Source: Tsukamurella sp. 8F (lineage in GTDB: Bacteria > Actinomycetota > Actinomycetes > Mycobacteriales > Mycobacteriaceae). Taken from it: a stretch of 64,000 nt of DNA. The notes below the pieces were generated by a model. The model had not been told where the DNA came from. It saw only the letters and a list, made by a program, of their open reading frames with translations, and searched no databases. The translations under genes and the position numbers were made by a program. Within the stretch, counting starts at the first letter, position 1, and each line of letters starts with the position of its first letter. The stretch is from positions 124,001 to 188,000 of the forward strand of contig NZ_JARFTP010000007.1 of the NCBI RefSeq assembly GCF_029167375.1, given 5' to 3'. Of the stretch, positions 1 to 9,048 are shown piece after piece.

Positions 1-667
1 GGAGGCCCACGCCGGCCGTCGAGGTGACAGCGCCTGCGAGATCGAAGTGGCGGCTTTCGCGGGCCGTCGCCGGCAGCACGAGTGCGGCCGCGGCGGCGAC
101 GAGGATGCCGAGCGGGACGTTGACGTACAGCACAGCACGCCAGCCCAGCGTCTCGGTGAGTGCGCCGCCGAGCACGAGGCCGAGCGAGAACCCGCCGACC
201 GACACCGCGGTGAACAGACCGAGTGCACGCATCCGCTCGCGCCCCTCGGGATACAGCGCCATGAGCAGGGCCAATGCCGCGGGAGCGGCGAACGCCGCCC
301 CGACCCCCTGCGCGGCGCGAGCGATCAGCAGAACGGCCGCGTCGTCGGCCAGCCCCCCGACAGCGGACGCGACGGTGAACAGAACCACACCCGAGACGAA
401 GGTGGCACGACGCCCGAGGATGTCGCCGAGACGAGCACCGAGCAGCAGCAAGCCGCCGAACGTCAAGGTGTAGGCGTTGAGCACCCACGACAGAGCCGCG
501 GGCGAGAAGTGTAGGTCGCGCTGCATGTCCGGCAGGGCGACGTTGACGATGGTGGCGTCGATGACCACCATCAGCTGGCACCCGAGGACCGCCGCGAGGG
601 CGGCACCACGAGCGCGCTTGAGGCGGGATGCGAATCCCGCTCCGGGACGTTGAACGAGAACAGACAA
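1..667 (-). CDS. MFS drug-efflux transporter (EmrB/QacA type), 3' end outside window
   Basis: This is the N-terminal ~222 residues of a 14-TM (DHA2) major facilitator transporter, which would export drugs or toxic compounds by proton antiport across the inner membrane. Visible marks are the first helix with the VVIDATIVNVALPDM stretch typical of EmrB/QacA proteins, the loop motif GARLGDILGRR between helices 2 and 3, and several further hydrophobic helices. The start is taken as TTG at 667, because an AGGGG Shine-Dalgarno lies 7 bases upstream and no ATG or GTG fits as well. The gene runs off the left edge. It is divergent from a TetR gene and shares its palindromic operator region, so it is probably that regulator's target. 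Confidence 0.85.
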   Translation of the reverse strand, partial: MSVLVQRPGAGFASRLKRARGAALAAVLGCQLMVVIDATIVNVALPDMQRDLHFSPAALSWVLNAYTLTFGGLLLLGARLGDILGRRATFVSGVVLFTVASAVGGLADDAAVLLIARAAQGVGAAFAAPAALALLMALYPEGRERMRALGLFTAVSVGGFSLGLVLGGALTETLGWRAVLYVNVPLGILVAAAAALVLPATARESRHFDLAGAVTSTAGVGL

Positions 668-730
668 GGTACGACCCCTGATCCGTGGAGTGTTCGGATT
701 GGACGGCTCGACGTTGAGCCCGAAAACAGA

Positions 731-774
731 AGCGGAGGCTTCCTCCACTTACAATATCGGAGGGTTCCTCCGCT
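731..774. promoter_or_regulatory. tandem palindromic operator between MFS and tetR
   Basis: Two palindromes of the form GGAGG-N3-CCTCC lie at 734-746 and 759-771, 25 bases apart. The outer halves extend to AGCGGAGG (731-738) and CCTCCGCT (767-774), which are exact reverse complements. A TACAAT box (750-755) lies between them and could be a -10 element for the TetR gene. The layout fits a TetR-family regulator binding as paired dimers over overlapping divergent promoters. The assignment to this regulator is inferred from position. Confidence 0.6.
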
Positions 775-818
775 TCGCAAGCGGTTATCGTCGTACCCGA
801 GGACAGGAGGTGGCCGAG

Positions 819-1412
819 ATGGCGACATCGACGCGCCCCCGCGCCGACGCAGCCCGCAACCGCGAGAGGCTCGTGACCGCCGCGCGGGAGCTCATGAACA
901 GCGACCCCAGGGTGCCGCTCGAGAAGATCGCGGCGGCAGCTGGCGTCGGCATCGGCACCCTGTACCGCAACTTCCCGAGCCGTGACTCACTCCTGGAGGC
1001 GGCGTACCGCCAGCACGCCGACGAGATGACCGACCTCGTGCAGAAGCTCGTCGCCGACGCCGTCGCTCCGGCCGAAGCGATGCGCCGCGTGATCGTGCAC
1101 TACATGGCGACGTCCGGCCAGAAGGCCGGATTGAAGGAGGCGATCGTCGCGTCGGCCGGAACAGGCGCCGAGATCTTCCAAGACACCGCCGCACGCTCGA
1201 GCGCGGCGATCGGCACGCTCCTCGCGGCCGGCCAGGCCGATGGCACGTTCCGGACCGACGTCGAGGCGGAGGACGTGCGCCGCCTCATCGGGGGCCTGTG
1301 CGCGATGTGCCAGCGCAGCGAGCCCGCAGAGTGCGCATGCGGCTGCGGGGCCGACCCGTGCAACGGGCGCCTCGTCGGTGTCGTGCTGGACGGCCTGCGT
1401 CCCCACGCCTGA
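819..1412 (+). CDS. TetR-family transcriptional repressor with C-terminal cysteine cluster
   Basis: A 197-residue TetR regulator. The N-terminal helix-turn-helix is clear (residues ~10-60, with AAAAGVGIGTLYRNFPSRDSL as recognition region), followed by an all-helical ligand domain. ATG 819 is chosen over longer in-frame starts because AGGAGG sits just upstream at 805-810. It is divergent from the MFS pump and probably represses it through the tandem palindrome in the intergenic region. Unusually, six cysteines occur in 21 residues near the end (C161, C164, C172, C174, C176, C181), which could bind a metal or sense thiol-reactive compounds. That role is inference. Confidence 0.88.
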   Translation: MATSTRPRADAARNRERLVTAARELMNSDPRVPLEKIAAAAGVGIGTLYRNFPSRDSLLEAAYRQHADEMTDLVQKLVADAVAPAEAMRRVIVHYMATSGQKAGLKEAIVASAGTGAEIFQDTAARSSAAIGTLLAAGQADGTFRTDVEAEDVRRLIGGLCAMCQRSEPAECACGCGADPCNGRLVGVVLDGLRPHA

Positions 1413-1456
1413 CACGGGCCACGATCCGGGCCGACCAGCCCGCGAACGTCGGACCG

Positions 1457-1936
1457 CTATCCGCGCATGCCCTTGACGCGCCGGCCCAGCTCGCGGGTGA
1501 TCTCCCGCTCAGCGGTGCGTCGCGCGATGTCCGCACGCTTGTCGTGCTCCTGCTTGCCCTTGGCGAGCGCGAGTTCCACCTTCACGCGACCGTCGTTGAA
1601 GTACATCGACAGTGGCACCAATGTCTGGTTGCCGTCCCGGATCCTGCCGACCAGCGAATCGATCTGACGCCTGTGCAGCAAGAGCTTCCGGGAGCGACGA
1701 GGAGTGTGGTTGGTCCAACTGCCGTGGCCGTACTCGGGGATGTGCAGCCCACGCAGCCATACCTCACCGTCATCGATGGTGGCGAACGCGTCGACCAGCG
1801 ACGCCTTGCCCTCCCGCAGCGCCTTCACCTCGGTACCGACGAGCGCGACCCCGGCCTCGTAGGTGTCGAGGATCGTGTAGTTGTGGCGCGCCTTGCGATT
1901 ACTCGCGATGACCTTGCGCCCCTTCTCCTTCGCCAC
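1457..1936 (-). CDS. smpB: SsrA-binding protein SmpB
   Basis: SmpB binds tmRNA and delivers it to stalled ribosomes for trans-translation, which rescues the ribosome and tags the unfinished peptide for degradation. The 159 residues cover the whole family length: an N-terminal [20 protein letters not shown] stretch, [18 protein letters not shown] of the OB-fold core, and a basic C-terminal tail ending RRVKGMRG that enters the empty mRNA channel. It is the last gene of the prfB-MscS-membrane protein-ftsE-ftsX-smpB series. The 580-base gap to ftsX is occupied by a GNAT gene on the other strand. Confidence 0.97.
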   Translation of the reverse strand: MAKEKGRKVIASNRKARHNYTILDTYEAGVALVGTEVKALREGKASLVDAFATIDDGEVWLRGLHIPEYGHGSWTNHTPRRSRKLLLHRRQIDSLVGRIRDGNQTLVPLSMYFNDGRVKVELALAKGKQEHDKRADIARRTAEREITRELGRRVKGMRG

Positions 1937-2016
1937 GCTGCCTCTCTAGTCTCGATGGTGAACAACCTCTCCATCCTACGAGCCCGCCGCGGCGCGGGGG
2001 AAACGAGTTTCGTGCA

Positions 2017-2529
2017 ATGTCCCCGACGATGCGTTCGACGCTGCGCCCGGCCGATCCCTGCGACGCCCCGGACATCGTGAACCTGCGGGACCGGATCGCG
2101 CGATGGATGGTCGACCGCGGCATCCGCCAGTGGTCGCCGGGCGAGTATCCGATCGCGACCGCAGCCGACGAGGCGGCCCGCGGCGAGTGGTTCGTCGCAC
2201 GAGACGAAGCGGGGTGCCTAGCGGCGACCGTGCGCCTCATCTGGTCCGACCCCCGATTCTGGGGCGATGCGGACGCCCCGGCCGGCTACGTGCACGGCCT
2301 CATGGTCGCCACGGCGTCGACGGTGCGCGGCCGCGACGTGCTCGACTTCGCCGCCGAACGCACACTTGAGCGAGGGCTGGACCGCCTGCGGTTGGACGTC
2401 GTGGGCCACAACGACGTCCTCGTGCGGTTCTACGCGGACTACGGGTTCACAGAGGTCGGGCGCGCGAGGCTTCCGCACCCGTTCCCCGACTACGAGATCG
2501 CGTTGATGGAGAAGCCGCTCAGTCCCTGA
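2017..2529 (+). CDS. GNAT-family N-acetyltransferase
   Basis: A 170-residue acetyl-CoA-dependent acyltransferase of the GNAT fold; the substrate cannot be told from sequence. The acetyl-CoA-binding motif A region lies around VHGLMVATASTVRGRDVLDFA, and the C-terminal motif B region is NDVLVRFYADYGFTEVGRA, which ends the fold as usual. ATG 2017 follows a purine-rich stretch; ATG 2029 is an alternative. It is inserted on the opposite strand between smpB and ftsX. Its 3' end overlaps the ftsX 3' end by 11 bases, so the two convergent genes share their stop region. Confidence 0.85.
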   Translation: MSPTMRSTLRPADPCDAPDIVNLRDRIARWMVDRGIRQWSPGEYPIATAADEAARGEWFVARDEAGCLAATVRLIWSDPRFWGDADAPAGYVHGLMVATASTVRGRDVLDFAAERTLERGLDRLRLDVVGHNDVLVRFYADYGFTEVGRARLPHPFPDYEIALMEKPLSP

Positions 2530-3424
2530 CCTGGACGCGCAGGGTCACGTATGCGGTGATGGCCGCGAATCCGGATCCTACGATCAGCAGCCACGGTGCA
2601 ACGAGCAACACGTCGGTCGCGGTGATCTTGGCCAGGATGTTGACGCCGTAGAGCTCCTTGAGAGCGCGGTCGAAGAACAGGCTCTTGCCGACCATCAGTC
2701 CGCCGATCGCGAGCACGCCGCCGATCAGCGCCGCGACCACGGCCTCGATCAGGAACGGCAGCTGCGTATACCAGCGCGTGGCGCCGACGAGCCGCATGAT
2801 CGACACCTCCGTCGCACGGCTCAGGGCCGCCACCTGGACGGTGTTGGCGATCAGCAGCACCGCGGCTATCGCCTGGATCAGGGCGACGATGAACGCGGCG
2901 TCCCGGGCTCCGTTGAGCACGGAGAACACGCGATTCACGAGCTCGCGCTGGTCCAGGACGCTGGCGACGCCCTTCTCCTTCTTCGCGGCCTCGACGACGC
3001 TGCTGAACCTGCTCTCGTCACCTACCCGCACCTTGAACGACGCCGGCAGGACGCCGGGCCGCACCAGGTTCGCGAGCTCGGGCTGGTTGGCGAACGTCTT
3101 GGTCACCGCGTCGTGGTAGGCCTGGTCGGGCGAGACGTAGTCGACGGCGTCGACTCCCGGAAGCTTCTCGAGCGCGTCACGCAGCGCAGAGCAGTCGCCC
3201 TTGGAGCAGCCTGGGTCCGCCTTGGACACACCGTCGTCGACGAAGACCTGCACCTCGACGCGCTGCAGGAAGATGTCCTGGCTCTTGTCTGCCATCCGGA
3301 CGACGAGCAGGCCGCCGCCGAACAGGGCGAGGGAGATCGCGGTCGTGAGGATCATGGCGACAGTCATGGTGACGTTGCGCCGAAGACCGGTCGCGACCTC
3401 GGAGGTGATGAAACTCGCGCGCAC
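2519..3424 (-). CDS. ftsX: cell-division ABC transporter permease FtsX
   Basis: FtsX is the membrane subunit of the FtsEX complex, which couples ATP hydrolysis at the divisome to activation of peptidoglycan hydrolases outside the cell. The 301 residues show the expected order: a cytoplasmic N-terminus, a first TM helix (MILTTAISLALFGGGLLVV), a large extracellular domain containing two cysteines (CSKGDC, probably disulfide bonded as in mycobacterial FtsX), and three C-terminal helices. It lies 70 bases downstream of ftsE in the same orientation and is surely co-transcribed with it. Confidence 0.96.
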   Translation of the reverse strand: MRASFITSEVATGLRRNVTMTVAMILTTAISLALFGGGLLVVRMADKSQDIFLQRVEVQVFVDDGVSKADPGCSKGDCSALRDALEKLPGVDAVDYVSPDQAYHDAVTKTFANQPELANLVRPGVLPASFKVRVGDESRFSSVVEAAKKEKGVASVLDQRELVNRVFSVLNGARDAAFIVALIQAIAAVLLIANTVQVAALSRATEVSIMRLVGATRWYTQLPFLIEAVVAALIGGVLAIGGLMVGKSLFFDRALKELYGVNILAKITATDVLLVAPWLLIVGSGFAAITAYVTLRVQVRD

Positions 3425-3494
3425 GTGGCAGTCCTTACGTGGGTGGTCCCGGGCTTGGCAGCGCCCGTTCCTGGCAGGGGGTCGAGGGGATGGC

Positions 3495-4184
3495 CTAGCG
3501 GCCCAGGCCGTACACGCCGGTGGCGTCGTCGCGGACCAGCTCGCCGAGCCGTAACTCGATCACCCGGCGGCGCATCGAGTCGACGATGTGCCGGTCGTGC
3601 GTCGCCATGACCACCGTCGTGCCGGACCGGTTGATGCGGTCGAGCACGTCGACGATCTCGGTGCTGGTGTCCGGGTCGAGGTTGCCCGTCGGCTCGTCGG
3701 CGAGCAGCACCAGCGGCCGGTTGGCGATGGCACGGGCGATCGCGACGCGCTGCTTCTCGCCGCCCGACAGCTCGGTGGGCATCCGGTCGGCCTTGCCACC
3801 CAAACCCACGTAGTCGAGAACCTCGGGGACCGTCCGCCGGATCTGGGCCTGCGACCGGCCGATCACCTCGAGCGCGAACCCCACGTTGTCGGCCACGGAC
3901 TTCTGCTGGAGCAGCCGGAAGTCCTGGAACACACAGCCGATGGACTGGCGCAGCGTCGGCACCTTGCGGCCCGGCAGCTTGTTCACGTGGAAATCGCCGA
4001 CGCGAACGTCGCCCGAGGTCGGCTTGTCCTCCTTGAGCAGCAGCTTGAAGAAGGTCGATTTACCCGACCCGGACTGCCCGATGAGGAAGACGAACTCGCC
4101 CTTCCCGATCTCCAGCGACAGGTCCGACAGCGCAGGACGCGCCGACGACTTGTACTTCATGCTGACGTTCTGGACGCTGATCAC
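3495..4184 (-). CDS. ftsE: cell-division ATP-binding protein FtsE
   Basis: This is the ABC ATPase partner of FtsX in septal wall remodelling. All hallmarks are present in 229 residues: Walker [10 protein letters not shown] (36-44), Q-loop QDFRLL, signature LSGGEKQR, Walker B VLLADEP followed by TGNLD, and the switch histidine in MATHDRHIV. The start ATG at 4184 gives the [13 protein letters not shown]-terminus common to actinobacterial FtsE. It sits directly after the gene for a membrane-anchored Ser/Pro-rich protein and before ftsX. Confidence 0.97.
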   Translation of the reverse strand: MISVQNVSMKYKSSARPALSDLSLEIGKGEFVFLIGQSGSGKSTFFKLLLKEDKPTSGDVRVGDFHVNKLPGRKVPTLRQSIGCVFQDFRLLQQKSVADNVGFALEVIGRSQAQIRRTVPEVLDYVGLGGKADRMPTELSGGEKQRVAIARAIANRPLVLLADEPTGNLDPDTSTEIVDVLDRINRSGTTVVMATHDRHIVDSMRRRVIELRLGELVRDDATGVYGLGR

Positions 4185-4211
4185 GGTCGCCCAGTGTAAC
4201 CACGCCCGGGT

Positions 4212-4712
4212 TCAGCGCGGCGGAGGTGAAGTCCTGGGTGGCACCTCCGTGCCGGTCTCGGTGGACTCCCCGGCGGTCGCGCCGGGCGCTGCCGTAGGCC
4301 CCAGGCCGCCGGTATCACCCGTGGTGGGCGAGGCACCGTCGGTCCCGGACTCCCGGGCGCCCGACGGGAGCTCGCTGCCGCTCTGCGGCTCGCCGGATTC
4401 CGACACGCCGGAGCTCGCCGAGGCGGACCGGGAGTCGGACGGTTCGGTCGACCTGCTCGGACGAACGGATCGCGTGGTGCTCGGCGCGTAGCTCGTCTCG
4501 GGCGTCGGGACGTACTCCTCGGTCGCCGTCTGCGCCGGGCGCGCGGGCGCGGTCACCGGCTGCACGTCTGGCTTGAGCACCAGGTAGACGTACGCGCAGA
4601 GCACCCACGCGATCACCAGGACCGCCGTACTCGTGCGGATCCGGGTGCCGCGGATGTGCTTGGGGATACGGCTCCAGAACGGCGGCCGCAGGGGCCGCTG
4701 CTCCCGGCTCAT
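4212..4712 (-). CDS. membrane-anchored Ser/Thr/Pro-rich protein (Rv3103c-like)
   Basis: 166 residues: a short basic cytoplasmic N-terminus, one TM segment (STAVLVIAWVLCAYVYLVL, about residues 28-46), then ~120 residues of low-complexity Ser/Thr/Pro/Gly/Glu sequence that should lie outside the membrane. No enzymatic motif is visible and the function is unknown. In mycobacteria a similar proline-rich membrane protein sits at the same place between the MscS-like gene and ftsE. Its ATG overlaps the upstream MscS stop codon (ATGA at 4709-4712), which indicates translational coupling. A role in wall or division-site attachment would be a guess from context. Confidence 0.8.
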   Translation of the reverse strand: MSREQRPLRPPFWSRIPKHIRGTRIRTSTAVLVIAWVLCAYVYLVLKPDVQPVTAPARPAQTATEEYVPTPETSYAPSTTRSVRPSRSTEPSDSRSASASSGVSESGEPQSGSELPSGARESGTDGASPTTGDTGGLGPTAAPGATAGESTETGTEVPPRTSPPPR

Positions 4713-5650
4713 CGGCTGCCCTCCGTCTCGTTCTCGACGCGCGGGGCCTCTGGATCCATGTGCTGGGTCGTGGCGTCTACGCTGATCCCGGCCGTCGCGA
4801 GGGCGCGGACGATGCGCTCGCGCAGGTTGCGGCCCACCTCGAACTGCTTCCCCGGCAGTGTCCGCGCAACCATGCGCAGATTCATATGGTCGATGTCGAT
4901 GGACTCGACGCCCATCAGGGTCGGCTCGTCGAGCAGCAGCGTCGACATGAACGGGTCCGCGAACGCCCGCTCCCCTACGCGGTGCAGGAGCTCGTTGACG
5001 CGACCCATGTCCACCTGTTTGGGCACCGGGATGTCCACGACAGCACGTGCCCAGTCCTTGGAGAGGTTGGTCGCCTTGAGGATCTGCCCGTTGGGAACCG
5101 TGATGACCTCGCCGTCGGCATTGCGCAGCTTGGTGACGCGCAGGGTCACGTCCTCGACGGTGCCCTCCGCCTCCGAGCCGCCCGTGATGGTCAGCTCGAT
5201 GACATCACCGAAGCCGTACTGCTTCTCGGTGATGAGGAAGAACCCGGCGAGCAGGTCCTGCACGACGCGCTGGGCTCCGAAGCCCACGGCAGCGCCGATG
5301 ACGGTGGCCGGGGCGACCAACGCGGAGATCGGGACGCCGAAGGCATGGATGATGTTGTACGCCGCGATGATGTAGATGATCGCGATCGCGACCCAGCTGA
5401 CGACCTGGATCACCGCGTGCTGATGCTTCGCCGATTCGGTGCGCACGAGAGAGTCCGAGTACCGGAACTCCGAGTCGATCCGGGAGGTGACCCGCGCCGA
5501 GGCCCAGTTGACGAAGCGGTTCGCGAGCACAGCCGCGAGCGACCACATGATGATCGGGAGCAGGTGCGTGACGAGCACCGCCTCCCAGCCGTCGAAGCTG
5601 GGAGCGTAACGGCTCGCATGCAGCACGGAGGCGCTAAGCAGCGTCGTCAC
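4709..5650 (-). CDS. small-conductance mechanosensitive channel (MscS family)
   Basis: MscS channels open under membrane tension to release solutes during hypo-osmotic shock. The 313 residues contain two N-terminal TM helices, a third pore-lining helix with [20 protein letters not shown], the QDLLAGFF segment after it, and the beta-domain and C-terminal alpha/beta domain of the cytoplasmic vestibule. ATG 5650 lies inside the 3' end of prfB, so the two genes overlap by 17 bases, and its stop overlaps the next start by ATGA. The position matches Rv3104c. Confidence 0.9.
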   Translation of the reverse strand: MTTLLSASVLHASRYAPSFDGWEAVLVTHLLPIIMWSLAAVLANRFVNWASARVTSRIDSEFRYSDSLVRTESAKHQHAVIQVVSWVAIAIIYIIAAYNIIHAFGVPISALVAPATVIGAAVGFGAQRVVQDLLAGFFLITEKQYGFGDVIELTITGGSEAEGTVEDVTLRVTKLRNADGEVITVPNGQILKATNLSKDWARAVVDIPVPKQVDMGRVNELLHRVGERAFADPFMSTLLLDEPTLMGVESIDIDHMNLRMVARTLPGKQFEVGRNLRERIVRALATAGISVDATTQHMDPEAPRVENETEGSR

Positions 5651-6752
5651 CGTTCATGCGCCAGCGGATCCCCGCCTCGATGAAGCCGTCGAGATCGCCG
5701 TCGAGCACCGACGTCGGGTTGTTGACCTCGTAGTTGGTTCGCAGGTCCTTCACCATCTGATACGGATGCAGCACGTAGGAGCGCATCTGGTTACCCCACG
5801 ACGCGCCCTCGTTGGTCTTGAGCGCATCCATCGCGGCGCGCTCCTCCTGCCGCTTGCGCTCGAGCAGCTTGGCCTGCAGCACCTTCATGGCCGAGACCTT
5901 GTTCTGCAACTGCGACTTCTCGTTCTGGCAGGTGACGACGATGCCGGTGGGTATATGCGTGAGACGCACGGCCGAGTCGGTGGTGTTGACGGACTGACCA
6001 CCCGGACCGGACGAGCGGTACACGTCGACACGCACGTCGTTCTCGTCGACGTCGATGTGGTCGGTGGTCTCGACGACGGGCAGTACCTCGACCTCTGCGA
6101 ACGACGTCTGCCGACGCCCCTGGTTGTCGAACGGGCTGATGCGTACGAGGCGGTGCGTCCCCATCTCGACGGACAGCGTGCCGTAGGCATACGACGTCTT
6201 GACGGTGAACGTCGCGGACTTGAGCCCCGCCTCCTCGGCGTAGCTGGTGTCGTAGATCTCGACACCGTAGCCGTGCTTCTCCGCCCAGCGGATGTACATA
6301 CGCATGAGCATCTCGGCCCAGTCCGCGGCGTCGACACCGCCGGCGCCCGCGCGGATGTTGACCAGCGCATCGCGGGCGTCGTACTCGCCCGACAGCATGG
6401 TCTTGACCTCCATGGCCTCGACCTCGGTACGTAGCTGGGCGCGGTCCGAGTCCGCGTCGGCGAGCGCCGCGGTGCGGTCGTCTCCCTCCTCGGCCTCGGC
6501 GAGCTCGTAGAGGACGGGCAGATCGTCGAGCCGCTGCCGCAGGTCGGTAACCCGTCGGAGCTCCGCCTGCAGGTGCGACAGCTGGCTGGTCACCTGTTGC
6601 GCGTTGGCCTGATCGTTCCACAGCTCCGGGTCGGCGGCCTTCTGCTCCAGCTCATCCACGTTCCGGCGGAGCTCCTCGAGGTCCAGGACCTTCTCCACGG
6701 TCTGCAGGGTGGTCTCGAGGCTCTCGATGTCAGCGGAAACGTCTGGTTGCAC
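5634..6752 (-). CDS. prfB: peptide chain release factor 2
   Basis: RF2 recognises UAA and UGA stop codons and triggers peptide release. The 372 residues carry an N-terminal coiled helical domain, the SPF anticodon-like tripeptide ([11 protein letters not shown]), and the catalytic GGQ in [20 protein letters not shown] 6752 ([13 protein letters not shown]) is chosen because this is where family homology begins; a longer reading would run into the divergent permease region. No internal UGA frameshift site, as in E. coli prfB, is present: the frame is continuous. It heads the operon that continues into MscS, ftsE and ftsX. Confidence 0.96.
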   Translation of the reverse strand: MQPDVSADIESLETTLQTVEKVLDLEELRRNVDELEQKAADPELWNDQANAQQVTSQLSHLQAELRRVTDLRQRLDDLPVLYELAEAEEGDDRTAALADADSDRAQLRTEVEAMEVKTMLSGEYDARDALVNIRAGAGGVDAADWAEMLMRMYIRWAEKHGYGVEIYDTSYAEEAGLKSATFTVKTSYAYGTLSVEMGTHRLVRISPFDNQGRRQTSFAEVEVLPVVETTDHIDVDENDVRVDVYRSSGPGGQSVNTTDSAVRLTHIPTGIVVTCQNEKSQLQNKVSAMKVLQAKLLERKRQEERAAMDALKTNEGASWGNQMRSYVLHPYQMVKDLRTNYEVNNPTSVLDGDLDGFIEAGIRWRMNGDDAA

Positions 6753-6810
6753 GGCGGCCAGAATACCCGCGTCCACGGACACCTCCGAGACGCAACTAGA
6801 GTCCAGGCGC

Positions 6811-7581
6811 ATGACCGGGTGGGAGCTGCTGATCGTGCTCGTCGCCGGGGCCGGCGCAGGTTTCATCAACTCCCTGGTCGGTAGCGGCACGCTCATCACA
6901 TTCCCGACGCTCGTATCGTTCGGCGTGCCGCCCGTGACGGCGACCATCAGCAACGCGATCGGCCTCGTGGCCGGCGGAGTGTCCAGCACATGGGGCTACC
7001 GCCGAGAACTTGCCGGGCAGGGCTCGCGGTTGCGCTGGCAGACGCCGGCATCGCTGCTCGGCGCGCTGCTGGGTTGTTACCTGCTGCTGCACCTGCCCGA
7101 GACGGTATTCGAGTCCGTCGTCCCCGTACTTCTGGTGCTCGCACTGATTCTGGTGATCGTGGGGCCGCGTATCCAGCGCGCCGCCGCGGCCCGCGCCGAC
7201 GGTGACCCGACCCTCACCACGGCACGGCTCGGCGCCCTCGTTGCCGGCACGTTCGCCGTCGGCGTGTACGGCGGCTACTTCACCGCCGCGCAGGGCATCC
7301 TCCTCATCGCGGTGATGGGCGTGCTCCTGCACGACGACATGCAACGCCTCAACGCGGCGAAGAACCTACTGTCCCTGCTCGTCAACGTGGTCGCGGCGCT
7401 GACCTACCTGGCGGTGGCGTGGGACCGGATCGACTGGCCCGTGGCGGCCATGATCGCGATCGGCTCGTTGTTCGGCGGCGCGCTGGGCTCGAAGTTCGGC
7501 CGTACCCTGTCGCCTAACGCGCTGCGCGCGATCATCGTGGTCGTCGGGTTGATCGGGCTGTACCGGCTGCTGACGACGTAG
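6811..7581 (+). CDS. TauE/SafE-family membrane permease
   Basis: A 256-residue polytopic protein of the TauE/SafE (DUF81) group, whose studied members move sulfite, sulfonates or small organic anions. Features are [20 protein letters not shown] near the N-terminus (the family's first repeat), the second-repeat counterpart [16 protein letters not shown], and seven to eight hydrophobic helices. ATG 6811 is used because anything longer enters the divergent prfB start. The substrate is unknown. It stands alone, divergent from prfB, with only ~58 bases between the starts. Confidence 0.9.
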   Translation: MTGWELLIVLVAGAGAGFINSLVGSGTLITFPTLVSFGVPPVTATISNAIGLVAGGVSSTWGYRRELAGQGSRLRWQTPASLLGALLGCYLLLHLPETVFESVVPVLLVLALILVIVGPRIQRAAAARADGDPTLTTARLGALVAGTFAVGVYGGYFTAAQGILLIAVMGVLLHDDMQRLNAAKNLLSLLVNVVAALTYLAVAWDRIDWPVAAMIAIGSLFGGALGSKFGRTLSPNALRAIIVVVGLIGLYRLLTT

Positions 7582-7593
7582 CCCGGCCACAGG

Positions 7594-7956
7594 TCACATA
7601 GGCGGCGCGAGGGTGCCGAACTTCCAGCTGCTCTCGACCTTGCCGACCTTGTAGACGACCGGGACCTCGTCGCCGACCTCGGGCCAGCTCGCGCCGAGCT
7701 TCATCGCATAGGTCAGGTAGACGGGTGTGGGCGCAGTCGAGGGCCCGGTAACGGTGCCGGTGACCGTCACGAAGGCGTCGCCGTTGCGGTCTCCGTCCAG
7801 GGGGCGGTCCGTGACGCCGGTCAGAGTCAGCGTCCCCTGTTCGAGCCCGGGCTTGGAGGCCATCGTTCGCCCGCCGCCCGAACGGGACCGCTGCCAGGTC
7901 ACGAACAGCATGGCCAGGACCCCGAGCATGATCAGGATCCACACGAACGTCATCAC
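7594..7956 (-). CDS. small membrane-anchored protein of unknown function
   Basis: 120 residues: an N-terminal TM helix ([19 protein letters not shown]) followed by a soluble domain rich in beta-forming residues ([25 protein letters not shown]...). The helix may be a signal anchor placing the domain outside, or the reverse. I do not recognise the family. The start could be either of the first two consecutive ATG codons (7956 or 7953). It is convergent with the TauE/SafE gene, with 12 bases between stops, and lies upstream of hisN on the opposite strand. Confidence 0.7.
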   Translation of the reverse strand: MMTFVWILIMLGVLAMLFVTWQRSRSGGGRTMASKPGLEQGTLTLTGVTDRPLDGDRNGDAFVTVTGTVTGPSTAPTPVYLTYAMKLGASWPEVGDEVPVVYKVGKVESSWKFGTLAPPM

Positions 7957-8099
7957 GGAACGCCTCCTTTGCCGGATTCGACTTCTCCACCCAGGCTAGC
8001 CGTTGTCGGCAGAAGCGACCGCCCAGGCGGCGCGGCGTGCGCGTCTCGGCGCCGACGTGGGCGAAGCCCCCGCGTGGCCGCTGCACTACCGTTCTGGTC

Positions 8100-8903
8100 A
8101 TGTCGAGCAGCACATCGCCGTCCTCCGCCGTGCCGACCGAAGATCTCGAACTCGCACTCGGCCTCGCCGACGCCGCCGACGCGATCACCGAGTCGCGGTT
8201 CGGCGCATTGGACCTGCGGGTCGACTCGAAGCCCGACCTCACGCCCGTGTCCGACGCAGACATCGCGGTCGAGACCACGTTGCGCGAGCGGCTCGCGACC
8301 GCGCGCCCCGGCGATGCTCTGTTGGGCGAGGAGTTCGGCGGCGAGGCGGTGTTCTCGGGACGACAGTGGGTCCTCGACCCGATCGACGGCACCAAGAACT
8401 ACGTCCGGTCCGTGCCCGTGTGGGCGACCCTCATCGCGTTGCTCGAGGACGGGGTCCCGGTCGTAGGGGTCGTATCGGCGCCTGCTCTGCGTCGACGGTG
8501 GTACGCAGCGGCCGGCAAAGGCGCCTACACCACATTCGACGGCGGCGAGCCACGCCCCATCCACGTATCCGAGGTGAGTGACCTGGCGTCGGCCTCGATC
8601 TCCTACTCCGACCTGTCGTATTGGGACGCCGCCGGGCGCGAGCGGTTCCTCGCATTCGCCGACGCGGCGTGGCGGGTGCGCTCGTATGGCGATTTCTGGA
8701 GCTACTGCCTCGTCGCCGAGGGTGCGGTCGACCTGGCTGTCGAGCCCGAGGTGTCCCTATGGGACCTGGCTGCCCTCGACATCCTGGTGCGCGAGGCGGG
8801 TGGCGTGTTCTCGTCCGTCTCCGGCGAGCCCGGGCCCCACCGGGGATCTGCGCTGGCGAGCACGCCGGCGCTGCACACACTCGCCGTCGAGCGCCTGGGG
8901 TGA
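8100..8903 (+). CDS. hisN: histidinol-phosphatase / inositol monophosphatase family
   Basis: A Mg2+-dependent phosphatase, 267 residues, of the HisN type that removes phosphate from histidinol phosphate in histidine synthesis. Metal and substrate motifs are seen in order: D of [25 protein letters not shown] and [15 protein letters not shown] 8100 begins the conserved part. In M. tuberculosis the HisN homologue (Rv3137) lies just before fadE24-fadE23, as here. Other IMPase activities (inositol or fructose bisphosphate) cannot be excluded from motifs alone. Confidence 0.88.
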   Translation: MSSSTSPSSAVPTEDLELALGLADAADAITESRFGALDLRVDSKPDLTPVSDADIAVETTLRERLATARPGDALLGEEFGGEAVFSGRQWVLDPIDGTKNYVRSVPVWATLIALLEDGVPVVGVVSAPALRRRWYAAAGKGAYTTFDGGEPRPIHVSEVSDLASASISYSDLSYWDAAGRERFLAFADAAWRVRSYGDFWSYCLVAEGAVDLAVEPEVSLWDLAALDILVREAGGVFSSVSGEPGPHRGSALASTPALHTLAVERLG

Positions 8904-8943
8904 CAGGTCACACCTGATCGGGCTGCTTTGCACCGCGCCTGTT

Positions 8944-8982
8944 CTTACTCGGGAGTAAGGTCTAACCTGACTTTGGAGTAAG
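8944..8982. promoter_or_regulatory. double palindromic operator upstream of fadE24-fadE23
   Basis: A perfect inverted repeat CTTACTC-GG-GAGTAAG lies at 8944-8959. A second, degenerate copy follows at 8967-8982 (CTGACTT-TG-GAGTAAG; left arm 5 of 7 matching), 23 bases centre to centre. This arrangement is typical of TetR-family lipid regulators. It sits 41 bases after hisN and ~65 bases before the fadE24 start, so it probably controls the dehydrogenase pair. The cognate regulator is not identified. Confidence 0.6.
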
Positions 8983-9048
8983 TTCGTGACGAGACGCGCG
9001 GGATCAGTCGTTTCCGCGCATCCGTCACACGACAGGCAGATGGTGGAG

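Noticed and set aside
5634-6752. Programmed +1 frameshift in prfB
   Set aside because: I looked for the internal UGA and slippery CUU site; the RF2 frame is continuous from GTG 6752.
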